A stretch of DNA of 64,000 nucleotides from NCBI GenBank assembly GCA_004297825.1, contig SCSX01000015.1, forward strand, positions 115,115-179,114, read 5' to 3'. The DNA is from Spirochaetota bacterium (lineage in GTDB: Bacteria; Spirochaetota; UBA4802; UBA5368). The translations under genes were made by a program, and so were the position numbers. The notes under the pieces were generated by a model that was not told the origin of the DNA, searched no databases, and was given only the letters and a program-made list of their open reading frames with translations. Within the stretch, counting starts at the first letter, position 1; each line of letters begins with the position of its first letter. Shown one piece after another: positions 1 to 7,638 of the stretch.

Positions 1-746
1 TTATTGCCAGTTACATCTCTCAACTTCAACGTCTGCGGAGTGCTTTTATGCACCGAGCAGCACCAACGGAGCACACGTGACGGGGGGCCGAATAATTCCC
101 ACGATTCCTTTGGGTTGAGGTGCGACTTGCCAATGTAGAACGGTATCTCGTCCGCGGCACATTGATGTTTGGTCTTTTTGATGACTTCGTAGGTGTCGGG
201 GAACTCCATGCCCGTGTCGCCAAATACCACAACGAAGCTGCCTTTGGGCAGGGCTTTCTTAACCAGGTCGAGCAGGACACAACTGTCCTTACCGCCCGAA
301 AACGCTACATGGAAGCAGTCGAGCCTATCCTTGTACTTATTGTAGACAGCCAGTATTTTCTTGACCGTGGTCTGCTCGATGATTTCAAGCATCTCACGGT
401 TTACTTCAACCGTAGCCTCTATGTCAATGGGGCGAAGCGATATGCCTTTAGGTTCTGGCATTATCGGTTTGCCGTCCTCGCCGTTCGGAATGATAATCTC
501 AGGGGCGGTTTTGATATTGCCGCCTTTCAGCTTTGCAACAAGTGTCCCGCGATAGTAATAACTGTTCGCCTCCGCCCACATATATGGGCGGTCGGTCTGC
601 TTGTCGTACTTCCAATACTTTTCAAAGCCCAGCACGTCCAATTCTGGCGCGTAAACCGGGCGAGGTTCTTTGGAGAATCCGGTCGGCGAGGAATTAAGAA
701 GTATCCCACCCGCTTTCTTGTCGTAGGTATACGAGTACAATTTCAA
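1..746 (-). CDS. PAPS reductase-family PP-loop protein (3' end missing)
   Basis: About 248 residues are visible before the gene runs off the left edge. A PP-loop SGGKDS lies near residues 151-156, preceded by a YMWAEAN..YYRG block and followed by a VVFGDTGMEFPDT block and an RWCCSVHK cysteine pair near the edge. These are the hallmarks of the phosphoadenosine phosphosulfate reductase-like family, which includes DndC-type enzymes that activate a substrate with ATP for sulfur transfer. The start is inferred to be TTG at 746, because its codons overlap the stop of the upstream gene (TTGA) and the conserved N-terminal reading (YSYTYDKKAGG) begins there; no ATG precedes the conserved part. It is cotranscribed with the 743-2221 gene. 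The AT-rich composition suggests transfer. A role in DNA modification or defence is possible but only inferred; assimilatory sulfate reduction is less likely since no cys genes are nearby. Confidence 0.8.
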   Translation of the reverse strand, partial: MKLYSYTYDKKAGGILLNSSPTGFSKEPRPVYAPELDVLGFEKYWKYDKQTDRPYMWAEANSYYYRGTLVAKLKGGNIKTAPEIIIPNGEDGKPIMPEPKGISLRPIDIEATVEVNREMLEIIEQTTVKKILAVYNKYKDRLDCFHVAFSGGKDSCVLLDLVKKALPKGSFVVVFGDTGMEFPDTYEVIKKTKHQCAADEIPFYIGKSHLNPKESWELFGPPSRVLRWCCSVHKSTPQTLKLRDVTGN

Positions 747-2221
747 TCCATCCTTTCTCGTATGGCTCTCGCCTTATCGATAATTTCGTTAACTTGTGCG
801 GTTGTCTTTCTACCCGTGTAGCCGCTCTCATACAGGAACTTGCCCACGGCGGCTTCCTTCAAGGGAACGTCGGCATTCGCCACGGCACAGGTCATAATCT
901 CCGTATAATCCATGCCACAGCTTTTGCGGATAATTGCTCCGGCGTTCCGAGAGTTAACCGATGGGGTACCAAACCGAAACTTCCGACTGAAGCGGCGGCA
1001 GTAGCTTTCAAGTATAAACAAATTCCACGTCTGACCGCAGTCGGGGAACGCTCCGAATGTGGTGAAAGACTTAAGCGGAAGATAATCTCCCTTAACAAAC
1101 AGCCCAATTGCTTCGTCGATTATGTCGGCGTTGAAGTGAACATATTTATCCGCCAAATATGTGTCTTTATCAATACGAACCAGAACGGTGTTACCCGCTT
1201 CCATCGGAATCCAACGGTGCGCTTCACCCGTCAGTTCACGTTCAAAGTTAAGCAGTTCTTGCAGTGTGCATTTCTCCAAAGAGCGACAATGTTCTTTCAT
1301 AATTGACAGCGCATCGAGCGTGTCACCTTTACTCATTACTATTTTGCCGCGTCTATCGTATTTGTCCGCAATAATGATTTCAAACGTCGCGTTGCGGACG
1401 GCCGTGAGTGTTAGTTCGCAATTACGCTCCACAATTTCTCCGAGCGGAATGTCACTCAGGGAAGCATACCCGCACTTACGATAAGCCATCGCGACATAAT
1501 TCGTTATGGCAGCGCGCTCTTCATCGTTAATGTCTACACTGCTGATGTGTGTGTACACGCCTTCGCTGTTCCAAATGAAGTCTTTGTTTTGCGCCAAAAC
1601 GTTCTTTATCTTGTCAACGGGAACGTATGGGAGCCGTTCCGAAAGCTGCTCGTAGCTTAAGAGAACATCAGCGCCCCATACGCGAAGTACCTCTCTTCTG
1701 ACTTTGCTGAGTACATGGCCGCTTTGCATTTGTAACGCAAAGTATTTCATCGTGTGCGCAAATCGAGGGCACAACTTCACAAGGATGTTTTTAAGCATAT
1801 CCTTGGAGATTATATTCGCCGAGAACAGCCAATCCTCATTTTTCTCGTAGAAAGCACTATAGAATATGACTTCCGCTCCCTCGGTCATCGCCGTATCTAT
1901 TTCGCTCTTTATTCTATTAGTGACATTTGCCCCGACAATATACAGTTTTCCGTCGAATAGTGTTCCACGAGACAGAATAGCTGAATTGAGTTCTTCATCG
2001 GATAAATCAATCTCCTCACCGAAATCTTCTGCTACAAACTTGCGAAGACGAAACAATTCTATCGGTGAACCGCTCCTGAATCCGTTTAGAAAATGCTCCC
2101 TCAGAGTTTTTATAAGTATGTTGCCAAGCTGTTCTTCGTCTTCTTTTTTCACATCGACTCTTCCGTTTATCATAATTGGAGAAGTGGTATAATTGATAGT
2201 AGAAATGTCGTAATCTACCAA
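743..2221 (-). CDS. Unknown accessory protein, 492 aa, operon partner of the PP-loop protein
   Basis: I do not recognise the family. The protein is soluble, with no signal peptide or membrane segment. The N-terminal 110 residues, and again residues about 190-300, have the helix-helix-strand look of winged-helix modules (for example an LPYVPVDKIKNVL helix followed by a VYTHISS strand), so nucleic-acid binding is a guess. The start is TTG at 2221, with an AAAGGA ribosome site 8 bases upstream; there is no better ATG. It overlaps the downstream PAPS-reductase-family gene by 4 bases (TTGA), which implies translational coupling and a joint function. Base composition is clearly more AT-rich than the rest of the window, consistent with a horizontally acquired cassette whose remaining genes lie left of the window. 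Confidence 0.75.
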   Translation of the reverse strand: MVDYDISTINYTTSPIMINGRVDVKKEDEEQLGNILIKTLREHFLNGFRSGSPIELFRLRKFVAEDFGEEIDLSDEELNSAILSRGTLFDGKLYIVGANVTNRIKSEIDTAMTEGAEVIFYSAFYEKNEDWLFSANIISKDMLKNILVKLCPRFAHTMKYFALQMQSGHVLSKVRREVLRVWGADVLLSYEQLSERLPYVPVDKIKNVLAQNKDFIWNSEGVYTHISSVDINDEERAAITNYVAMAYRKCGYASLSDIPLGEIVERNCELTLTAVRNATFEIIIADKYDRRGKIVMSKGDTLDALSIMKEHCRSLEKCTLQELLNFERELTGEAHRWIPMEAGNTVLVRIDKDTYLADKYVHFNADIIDEAIGLFVKGDYLPLKSFTTFGAFPDCGQTWNLFILESYCRRFSRKFRFGTPSVNSRNAGAIIRKSCGMDYTEIMTCAVANADVPLKEAAVGKFLYESGYTGRKTTAQVNEIIDKARAIRERMD

Positions 2222-2549
2222 TTGAATAATCCTTTCTTAAATCAGACTGTCTATGGCAAATACATACACCAGACGGGGAAATTACTATTTATCAACCATA
2301 AAAATTGGCATTTTCTGAAACTATTAAACCTCGCGAATGATAAATCCAACTAATAGACTCTAAACGGAGATTCTGGCTTTTCCAAATTCATAAATGCGGT
2401 CCAGCAGTCAAACAAATGCGAAGCATCCCTCTGCCAGTACGGGGATAGATTAGTGATAACACCCCCGCGCAGACGTTCTGCGCAGCCCTCCTCTGCCATA
2501 GGGCTCCGGGATAGCCTCTAATCCTCCCCGGATTTTTCGAAAAATTTTT
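2222..2549. other. Intergenic boundary of the AT-rich island
   Basis: No convincing gene. The left half is AT-rich like the island operon and must carry its promoter, though I cannot fix -35 and -10 boxes. The right half switches to GC-rich sequence and holds a short inverted repeat (GCGCAG-ACGTT-CTGCGC, about 2467-2483). The change in composition marks a likely junction between acquired and resident DNA. Confidence 0.4.
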
Positions 2550-2578
2550 TTAAAATTCCCCCCCCTCATTCGTATACA
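2550..2578 (+). promoter_or_regulatory. Putative sigma70 promoter for the 2615 gene
   Basis: TTAAAA at 2550-2555 and TATACA at 2573-2578 are separated by exactly 17 bases, followed by a leader of about 30 bases to the GGAG-ATG start at 2615. The -10 matches consensus at five of six positions, the -35 at four. Confidence 0.5.
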
Positions 2579-2614
2579 TACCAGTCACACTAATTTAATC
2601 AAATGGAGTTTGCC

Positions 2615-3232
2615 ATGTCGAAAGTTAAATTTATCTCAGTCCTCACCGAGAGCCACGGGCGCATGAAGGATGTCGTCTTCAAGACCCGGAACGGGCGCTC
2701 AACCATGTACCAGTACGAGAAGCACACGCAGGACCTTACCGCCAACCAGGAAAAGGTCCGCAAAGCCTTCGTGAAGCTCGTGGACGACTGGAAACAGTTG
2801 AGCCCCCTTGTCCGCAAATCATGGGACGGGCACGGCGAGAACCCCAACGCGAGCGGCTACAACATCTTCATAGGCGACAATTCGCCCCGCCAGATGGCCG
2901 CGGAGCCACTTCGGCTCTCGCGGAAGCTGGGGGAGGAGCGGCTCGCGGATTTCAAGGCGACGCCGGGAGGCGCCGCAGGACAGATCTCATGCGGCTTCGC
3001 GCCGGTGAACGGTGACAGGCACCTCGCCTTTTTCGTACAGGAAAAGGCGAACGGCGTTGCCACCGGTTCCCTGGAGCGTCATGACGGGGGCGCGAACTGC
3101 GCGTCTCCCTTCATCGTAACGGGGCTCAACCCCGGGATGGAATACTTCGTGTACGCCCTGGTGACTGATAAGGCCTACCACGAGGCGATGCTCGTCTCCG
3201 AGTCCGTGGGGATGCTCACCACGGCCGGCTGA
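2615..3232 (+). CDS. Two-domain protein of unknown function, paralogue of the 3643 gene
   Basis: 205 aa. The N-terminal part (about 1-85) carries a pattern shared with the 3643 protein: TE[SA]HG, then NGR, a polar helix with a central W, and a closing GY(N/H)xFI. It loosely resembles small proteins of the DUF6266 type, which have NGR/Q..R..W..GY(N)xF spacing; that link is tentative. The C-terminal part (about 110-205) reads like a beta-sandwich of fibronectin type III type, with a GLNPGMEYFVYALV strand. No signal peptide is visible. I chose ATG 2615 over 2603 because GGAG lies 7 bases before it and the shared family pattern starts just after. Good promoter upstream and a terminator downstream suggest a monocistronic, expressed gene. 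Confidence 0.7.
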   Translation: MSKVKFISVLTESHGRMKDVVFKTRNGRSTMYQYEKHTQDLTANQEKVRKAFVKLVDDWKQLSPLVRKSWDGHGENPNASGYNIFIGDNSPRQMAAEPLRLSRKLGEERLADFKATPGGAAGQISCGFAPVNGDRHLAFFVQEKANGVATGSLERHDGGANCASPFIVTGLNPGMEYFVYALVTDKAYHEAMLVSESVGMLTTAG

Positions 3233-3345
3233 GGGCGCAGATGCGCTGATACGCTGGTCGCAGATTCACCGGTTCGCCGCCGTGCCGATACACCAAAGGC
3301 CCGGCGGCACCCGAGTTAAATAAAATACTTACCTCCCTGTTGATT

Positions 3346-3374
3346 CGCCCTCCCTCCCGGGAGGGCGTTTTTTT
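3346..3374 (+). terminator. Rho-independent terminator
   Basis: An 8 bp GC stem (CGCCCTCC / GGAGGGCG) with a 6 base loop is followed by seven T residues. It lies about 115 bases after the 2615 gene. Confidence 0.8.
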
Positions 3375-3441
3375 GCTCCGTTGATCCGCTTATTATCCTC
3401 TTATTGTTCCCTTCCGGACTCATCGCCCCAGCAACCGTCCT

Positions 3442-3554
3442 CCCCCTGTCATTTCGAACCCCTCCTTTCGGGGTGAGAAATCTTAACGGCATAACCCATG
3501 CCCTAAGATTTCTCCTCATCCCAAAAGGCCGGGATTCGTCGAAATGACAGGGGG
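3442..3554. repeat. 113 bp palindromic element with perfect 16 bp terminal inverted repeats
   Basis: The left end CCCCCTGTCATTTCGA (3442-3457) is the exact reverse complement of the right end (3539-3554). Inside is a second inverted pair, AGAAATCTTA and TAAGATTTCT, so the element folds into a long hairpin. It codes for nothing. This architecture is that of a MITE- or REP-like dispersed element. No second copy was noticed in the window. Confidence 0.75.
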
Positions 3555-3642
3555 AGCCTGAATAAATTCCAACACCCTGCATCTTTAAGATAAATTTTGT
3601 CGGGATATTTGGGACCTGAAGCGTAGTAAAAGAGAGGAAACC

Positions 3643-4239
3643 ATGAAAAACGATATCTCAATAATCCTTCCCCCGTACATCCGCGCGATCGTGACGGAGG
3701 CCCACGGCAAATTCGGGGGGTATGTCCTGTGCACCAGAAACGGCAGGATCTTCCCACGGAGGCATTTCATCCCACCCAACCCGCGCACCGCGAAGCAGCA
3801 GGCCAGGCGCGCCCTCATGGCCTCCGCGGTGCGGCACTGGCGGAGACTGGACGAAAACAGGAAGCTCCCTTGGAAACGGGAAGCGGCGGCGCTCGGGAGG
3901 ACCGGGTATCACCTGTTCATAAGCGTATTCATGGACAGGACTGGACGCCGTAGCGGGTCCGTTTCCCGCATTCAATTAACTGCTTTCGGCGCTTCACCCT
4001 CCCCCGGCCCCTCCCATCAAGGGAGGAGAGTTGTCCGATTAAGCATTCACCGGCACTTCCAACCAGTCGCGAACACGATGTTCGCGGCGGCCACCGCGAT
4101 TTCCGCATCCTGCGGGCAGTGGCAGGCGAACATCGTGTTCGCACGCCACTGCAAGCCATGGACGGCTTATCAGGGGCCGCGAGCGGAACGCACATTTAAT
4201 CACCAGCCGTTATTGAGCATCCGGCTTCTTGTACATTAA
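3643..4239 (+). pseudogene. Damaged paralogue of the 2615 protein, reading into repeat DNA
   Basis: The first 95 or so residues match the N-terminal domain of the 2615 protein in order and spacing (TEAHG, TRNGR, a W in the central helix, GYHLFI). The start has a good GAGAGGAAACC-ATG ribosome site. After about base 3940 the reading frame leaves the family and runs through a C-rich repeat (3987-4033) and then the repeat element at 4041-4443, giving a low-complexity tail of about 100 residues with no family likeness. The most economical reading is that the second domain was lost when repeat DNA arrived, leaving a truncated gene with an accidental open extension. A short functional single-domain protein with a random tail cannot be excluded. 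Confidence 0.55.
3987..4033 (+). repeat. C-rich 46 bp repeat, copy 1
   Basis: CGCTTCACCCTCCCCC.. followed by CCCTCCC-ATCAA-GGGAGG forms a hairpin. Its reverse complement recurs nearly unchanged at 8004-8045. It abuts the larger repeat element that begins at 4041. Confidence 0.6.
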
Positions 4240-4443
4240 ATCTGCTGGTCCGACATCGACCTGCAACCCGCCCCTAAATCGCCGCCGTTGCGGTTATCCA
4301 TATTAAAGCGTGCGACGGACAGGATGTCCTAGTGCCGGGCACGCGACACGAGGTCGCGTCTGTGCCCGGCCAGGGGGTGTTTGCTGTTGAACACCCCCTG
4401 CAAGCTCCTCATTGCCAATGAGTCGGTAAAATGCCAATAACGC
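4041..4443 (+). repeat. Structured direct repeat element, copy A
   Basis: About 400 bp matching copy B (5396-5766) in the same order and orientation. Shared blocks are AAGCATTCACC, a CGCGAACA-CGA-TGTTCGCG hairpin (4068-4086 here), the block around AAATCTGCTGGTCCGACATC, a GGGGGTGTT stem-loop (4371-4400, 11 bp stem), and a final GAGTCGGTAAAATGCC. Copy-specific insertions include a second GCGAACA-TCG-TGTTCGC hairpin and a large GCCGGGCAC stem near 4338-4370. It ends 14 bases from the stop of the HD gene. Confidence 0.75.
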
Positions 4444-4457
4444 TTTGCGCAGCACTA

Positions 4458-5045
4458 TCATCCCTCAATAAACCCCTTCTCGACCGCGTCCTCGATCATC
4501 TCCCGGACAAAATCCCACAGGGCCGGCGAGCCGTTCTCGATCCTGCTGTTGACCTGCATTATTTTTTCCGCGGGCACCTGGTGTGCCCGCCACCCTTTTC
4601 CCCCGCTCCGGTAATTCAGCATGACCGCCACCAGCCTGTCGATCGATCGCGCGAATCGGGCCTCGGGCGTGACGCCGTCTTCGAACTCCCTCCACAGGGC
4701 GAGATACTGCGCGGCCTGGTCGGCGGGAAGCAGGCCGAACAGTCGCTCCGCAGCGCGTTCCTCGCGCTCCCTCTGGCCGGCCTTCGCCGCATCGTCATAG
4801 ATGAAGGTGTCGCCCGCGTCTATCTCGACGATGTCGTGGATGAGGCCCATGGTTGTCACCTTGAAGGCATCCACCGGCGTCCGTGCGTGTTCGGCCAGGA
4901 GCATCGCCGCGGTGGCGAAATGCCATGAATGCTCAGCGTCGTTTTCCGATCGTGAGCCGTCCGCAATGAAATTTCTCCGGAAGATCGATTTGAGCTTGTC
5001 GATTTCCAGCAGAAACTCGATCTGCCGCTGCAATCGTTCTTTCAT
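4458..5045 (-). CDS. HD-domain phosphohydrolase (YfbR/HDDC2-like)
   Basis: 195 aa. Its HD metal site is visible: an early ENDAEHSWH (His near 40), then GLIHDIVEIDAGDTF (HD near 69-70), with a further Asp in RSIDRLVAV near 133. This arrangement and length match the HD_3 group that includes 5'-deoxynucleotidase YfbR and HDDC2, which dephosphorylate nucleoside monophosphates; the exact substrate is unknown. The ATG at 5045 shares one base with the TAA of the small upstream gene (TAATG), so translation is coupled. The two genes form a cassette bracketed by direct repeats (copy A 14 bases past the stop, copy B about 150 bases upstream of the operon), hinting at movement as a unit and perhaps an accessory nucleotide-depleting role. 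Confidence 0.8.
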   Translation of the reverse strand: MKERLQRQIEFLLEIDKLKSIFRRNFIADGSRSENDAEHSWHFATAAMLLAEHARTPVDAFKVTTMGLIHDIVEIDAGDTFIYDDAAKAGQREREERAAERLFGLLPADQAAQYLALWREFEDGVTPEARFARSIDRLVAVMLNYRSGGKGWRAHQVPAEKIMQVNSRIENGSPALWDFVREMIEDAVEKGFIEG

Positions 5046-5245
5046 TATTCGCCTTTCAGTTTTTTCATGACCGCATCACGGCCCGCCTTCTTTGACCTGT
5101 CGGCCTTTTTCATCAAGATGGCCATCCCGGTATCTTCAATTTCGTCGTCGGTCATGGTTTTGAAATTCAATTTCATTTTTCTCAGGAGCTCGCTGATAAG
5201 CCTGGATTCCCACTGGTTTTTCGGTGTAATGATTATCGGGTTCAT
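5045..5245 (-). CDS. Small antitoxin-like protein
   Basis: 66 aa, starting MNPIIITPKN and continuing with a WESRLISELLRKM helix, an acidic stretch (TDDEIEDTG), and a basic KKADRSKKAGRDAVMKK tail. This layout is common in small, poorly characterised bacterial proteins that sit like antitoxins upstream of a partner gene, where the C-terminus often ends with a K..I/VM..L element. No classical toxin follows; the coupled partner is the HD phosphohydrolase, to which it is joined by a TAATG overlap. A regulatory or neutralising partner is plausible but not shown by sequence. The promoter must lie within 5246-5395, which is AT-rich just upstream of the start. Confidence 0.6.
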   Translation of the reverse strand: MNPIIITPKNQWESRLISELLRKMKLNFKTMTDDEIEDTGMAILMKKADRSKKAGRDAVMKKLKGE

Positions 5246-5395
5246 GGTAATGCTCCGAAATGAAAAAATATGAATTGGTCTTAGCTAATTAAAATTATAT
5301 AGTAAGGCAAGCGTAAAACACCAATCTGGGAGCCCGTATGGCGCTTGAGTTTTTCTTCATGCCCCTTCCATCAAGCTTATGGAGTTGCAAATTTC

Positions 5396-5766
5396 AAGCA
5401 TTCACCAGTTAATCCAACCGGTCGCGAACACGATGTTCGCGGCGGCCGATTCAAGCCACGGATGGCTTACAATCGGCCGCGAGCAGAACGCACATTCAAT
5501 TTCTAGCCGTTAATGAGCATCTGGCTTCTTGAACATCAAATCTGCTGGTCCGACATCGACTTGCAACCAGCCCCTAAATCGCCGCCGTTGCGGCAAACCA
5601 AATCCGCCCGCTTGTCTGAGCCAAATCCCACGCAGTGGGTTTGGCGAGAAAGGGCGGCCAGCCCCTCCGGCTTCTGAGGAGCGGCGCGGGGGTGCAGGGG
5701 GTGTTCGCTGTTGAACACCCCCTGCAAGCATCTCATTGCCAATGAGTCGGTAAAATGCCGATAACG
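5396..5766 (+). repeat. Structured direct repeat element, copy B
   Basis: About 370 bp aligning collinearly with copy A (4041-4443). The CGCGAACA-CGA-TGTTCGCG hairpin is at 5423-5441 and the CAGGGGGTGTTC stem-loop at 5695-5724 (12 bp perfect stem; copy A loses one pair through a C-to-T change). It lies 27 bases beyond the stop of the J-domain gene. Copy A is likewise just past a minus-strand stop, so both act as 3' flanks. Confidence 0.75.
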
Positions 5767-5792
5767 GCCCGCGCAGGCGTGCCGCGCAACGT

Positions 5793-6770
5793 CTACCCCC
5801 CCGGCAGCTCCCTCCTCCTCACCCACTCAATCCCCTCCCTCTTCTTCAACTTCACCTTAACGTACCGAATATTCGGATACTCCATGAGCGCCTCCCGGAT
5901 CACCTCGAACGCGAGCGGGACCGCGAGTGCGAAGAGCGCGACGGCCGCCGCGAGACCGGCGACCAGGAGCGCGATTTTCCCGTCCGCGTCCATGGGCAGG
6001 AGCGCGGTCAACGCTTCCACCCCGGCACCAGTTCCCGCGTAAAGAACGAGCATGACCCCGAACGCCGCGAGCACCGCGCATGCCGCCAGGTAATTGAAAA
6101 AAAGTATCCACTTGCCGAACTGCCGTGGGATGCCGCGCAGCGGCCTTGCCGCGAGCCTCCCCAGCGATTCCGCGAACCGCGTTCGCAGGATAGCTATCTT
6201 CCTGCGCGTTTTGCGCAGCGCACGGAAAAGCAGGAAGGCCAGCACGACCGACGCAAGCGATGTCGCGGCGAAGGCCGCAAGCAAGACCGCCGCGGCGAGT
6301 GCGATCATGGGCACGGTTACGAATACGATGGTCAGCACCGCGAGCGCGGCGGCGAGCCCGGACAGGATCGACAGCCCCGCGCCTATGGCGGCCCTCCAGA
6401 CCCCCTCGAAGAGCCCCAGGTAATCGTCGGGATGGCGGACGAAGTACTCCCACTCCTCGCGGTACTCGTCGCCCTGCCGGAAGCCTTCGTACGCCTGCCG
6501 GAACGCTTCCTCCGCCCCGATATCGGCGGGCGAGGAATCGTGGTGTATCGTCCAGAGCCGGTCGTAGTCGGCGCGGCGCTCCGGGTCGGCGAGCACGTCG
6601 TAGGCCTCGCGTATCATGATGAAATGCTCATAGTTGTGCGCCTCACGGGTAATGTCCGGGTGTGTCCTGAGCGCCATTGCGCGGAAGGCCGCCCTGATCT
6701 CGCGGAGCCCCGCGAATCGGCCCACCCCAAGGATGGCGTAGTAGTCCTTTATTATGAACTCGGTCTGCAT
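5793..6770 (-). CDS. Membrane-anchored J-domain protein
   Basis: 325 aa. Residues about 5-75 form a J domain: DYYAILGV, the HPD tripeptide in LRTHPDIT, and a DPERRADYD end. HPD is what stimulates the ATPase of an Hsp70 partner. After a charged linker (about 75-135) come four to five hydrophobic segments (about 140-300) in two pairs separated by an arginine-rich loop, then a basic cytosolic tail. There is no G/F region or zinc finger, so this is a class C (DnaJ-like) co-chaperone that would recruit DnaK to the inner membrane. I chose ATG 6770 because the J domain begins there; the longer open frame upstream reads through the neighbouring methyltransferase and is not protein-like. Partner and client are unknown. 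Confidence 0.8.
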   Translation of the reverse strand: MQTEFIIKDYYAILGVGRFAGLREIRAAFRAMALRTHPDITREAHNYEHFIMIREAYDVLADPERRADYDRLWTIHHDSSPADIGAEEAFRQAYEGFRQGDEYREEWEYFVRHPDDYLGLFEGVWRAAIGAGLSILSGLAAALAVLTIVFVTVPMIALAAAVLLAAFAATSLASVVLAFLLFRALRKTRRKIAILRTRFAESLGRLAARPLRGIPRQFGKWILFFNYLAACAVLAAFGVMLVLYAGTGAGVEALTALLPMDADGKIALLVAGLAAAVALFALAVPLAFEVIREALMEYPNIRYVKVKLKKREGIEWVRRRELPGG

Positions 6771-6808
6771 GATAAACCCTGGAAATCCGGCGCGGATACG
6801 GCTTCGCG

Positions 6809-7522
6809 CTATTTCATGAACACTCCCTCGTTGCGCGGCATGACGAGTCCCAGTATTTTCGTGCGAACCAGGGAGACCTCTTTCAGCCCGCTGCCCGTCA
6901 TGAGCACGCGGATCTCGTCCATCGACATGGAGTGCCCCTCCTCGTCCGGCTCGTTGATGTGGAGTCTGCCGCCCGGTTTCAATACCCGCGCAAGGGCCTT
7001 CCCGATCCCCGGCCACAGGGATTTATCGATGCCGTGGATCACGTAATTGACCAGGATCACGTCATACGAGTTCTCCTTGATGGGGAGGCTCGTGATATCG
7101 CCGCAGATATACTCGACATTCGTGTACGCCGCCAGCCGTAACCGCGCCACCCTCTGCCAGAGGGGCGAGATATCCATGCAGGTAAGCGAGCCGCTGCTCC
7201 GCGACAGCGTGTCCGCGATGTAGATATCGGGCGCCCCCGAACCGCAGCCGAAATCGAGCACTTTCTCCCCGCCGGAAAGGCCCATACTATCGGCTATGGA
7301 TTTATAGAAGAATGCGTACAGGTACCCGGTCATGAAGAAGTCCCGTTTCATCTGACGGATGCTGGGACGATCGTACGCCCGGGAGGAATCATCCGTGGTG
7401 TTCCCGATGTTCATCGCGTCAATAGCCTTCGATATCTGCCCGTACCGATACACCCCCCAGCCCGCCACGGCCGCCGCGCAGAGGACGAGAATCGCAAGAC
7501 CCACCTGAAGCTTTTTCTTCAT
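6809..7522 (-). CDS. Membrane-anchored class I SAM methyltransferase
   Basis: 237 aa. A basic start and one hydrophobic helix (about 5-25) anchor the protein or act as an uncleaved signal. The catalytic domain has motif I VLDFGCGSGAPD (about 90), motif II with the acidic CMDIS, a CGDITSLPIKENSYDVI block, and a motif resembling post-I LKPGGRLHINEP. These are Methyltransf_11/25 features; the substrate cannot be read. Start ATG 7522 has AGGAGG 7-8 bases upstream. The gene is 38 bases from the J-domain gene and in the same direction, so cotranscription is likely, although no functional link is apparent. Confidence 0.8.
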   Translation of the reverse strand: MKKKLQVGLAILVLCAAAVAGWGVYRYGQISKAIDAMNIGNTTDDSSRAYDRPSIRQMKRDFFMTGYLYAFFYKSIADSMGLSGGEKVLDFGCGSGAPDIYIADTLSRSSGSLTCMDISPLWQRVARLRLAAYTNVEYICGDITSLPIKENSYDVILVNYVIHGIDKSLWPGIGKALARVLKPGGRLHINEPDEEGHSMSMDEIRVLMTGSGLKEVSLVRTKILGLVMPRNEGVFMK

Positions 7523-7638
7523 GCCCGTTTCCTCCTGACCAGGAAATTTCCTAATGGGTTGACACGCGCCCCCACCGGCATGCATATTATGATCACGCGT
7601 GTTCTGCGCGCCATTCATTTTTAAAGAGAGAGCCGATA

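Noticed and set aside
120..821. Plus-strand open frame of 233 codons at the left edge
   Set aside because: It is antisense to the PAPS-reductase-family gene, whose SGGKDS and other motifs are on the minus strand.
3600..5800. Repeat region considered as a CRISPR array
   Set aside because: The repeats are two long copies and a few hairpins, not regularly spaced short repeats with spacers; no cas gene is seen.
6771..7016. N-terminal extension of the J-domain gene
   Set aside because: It overlaps the methyltransferase gene and is low-complexity; the J domain starts at 6770.
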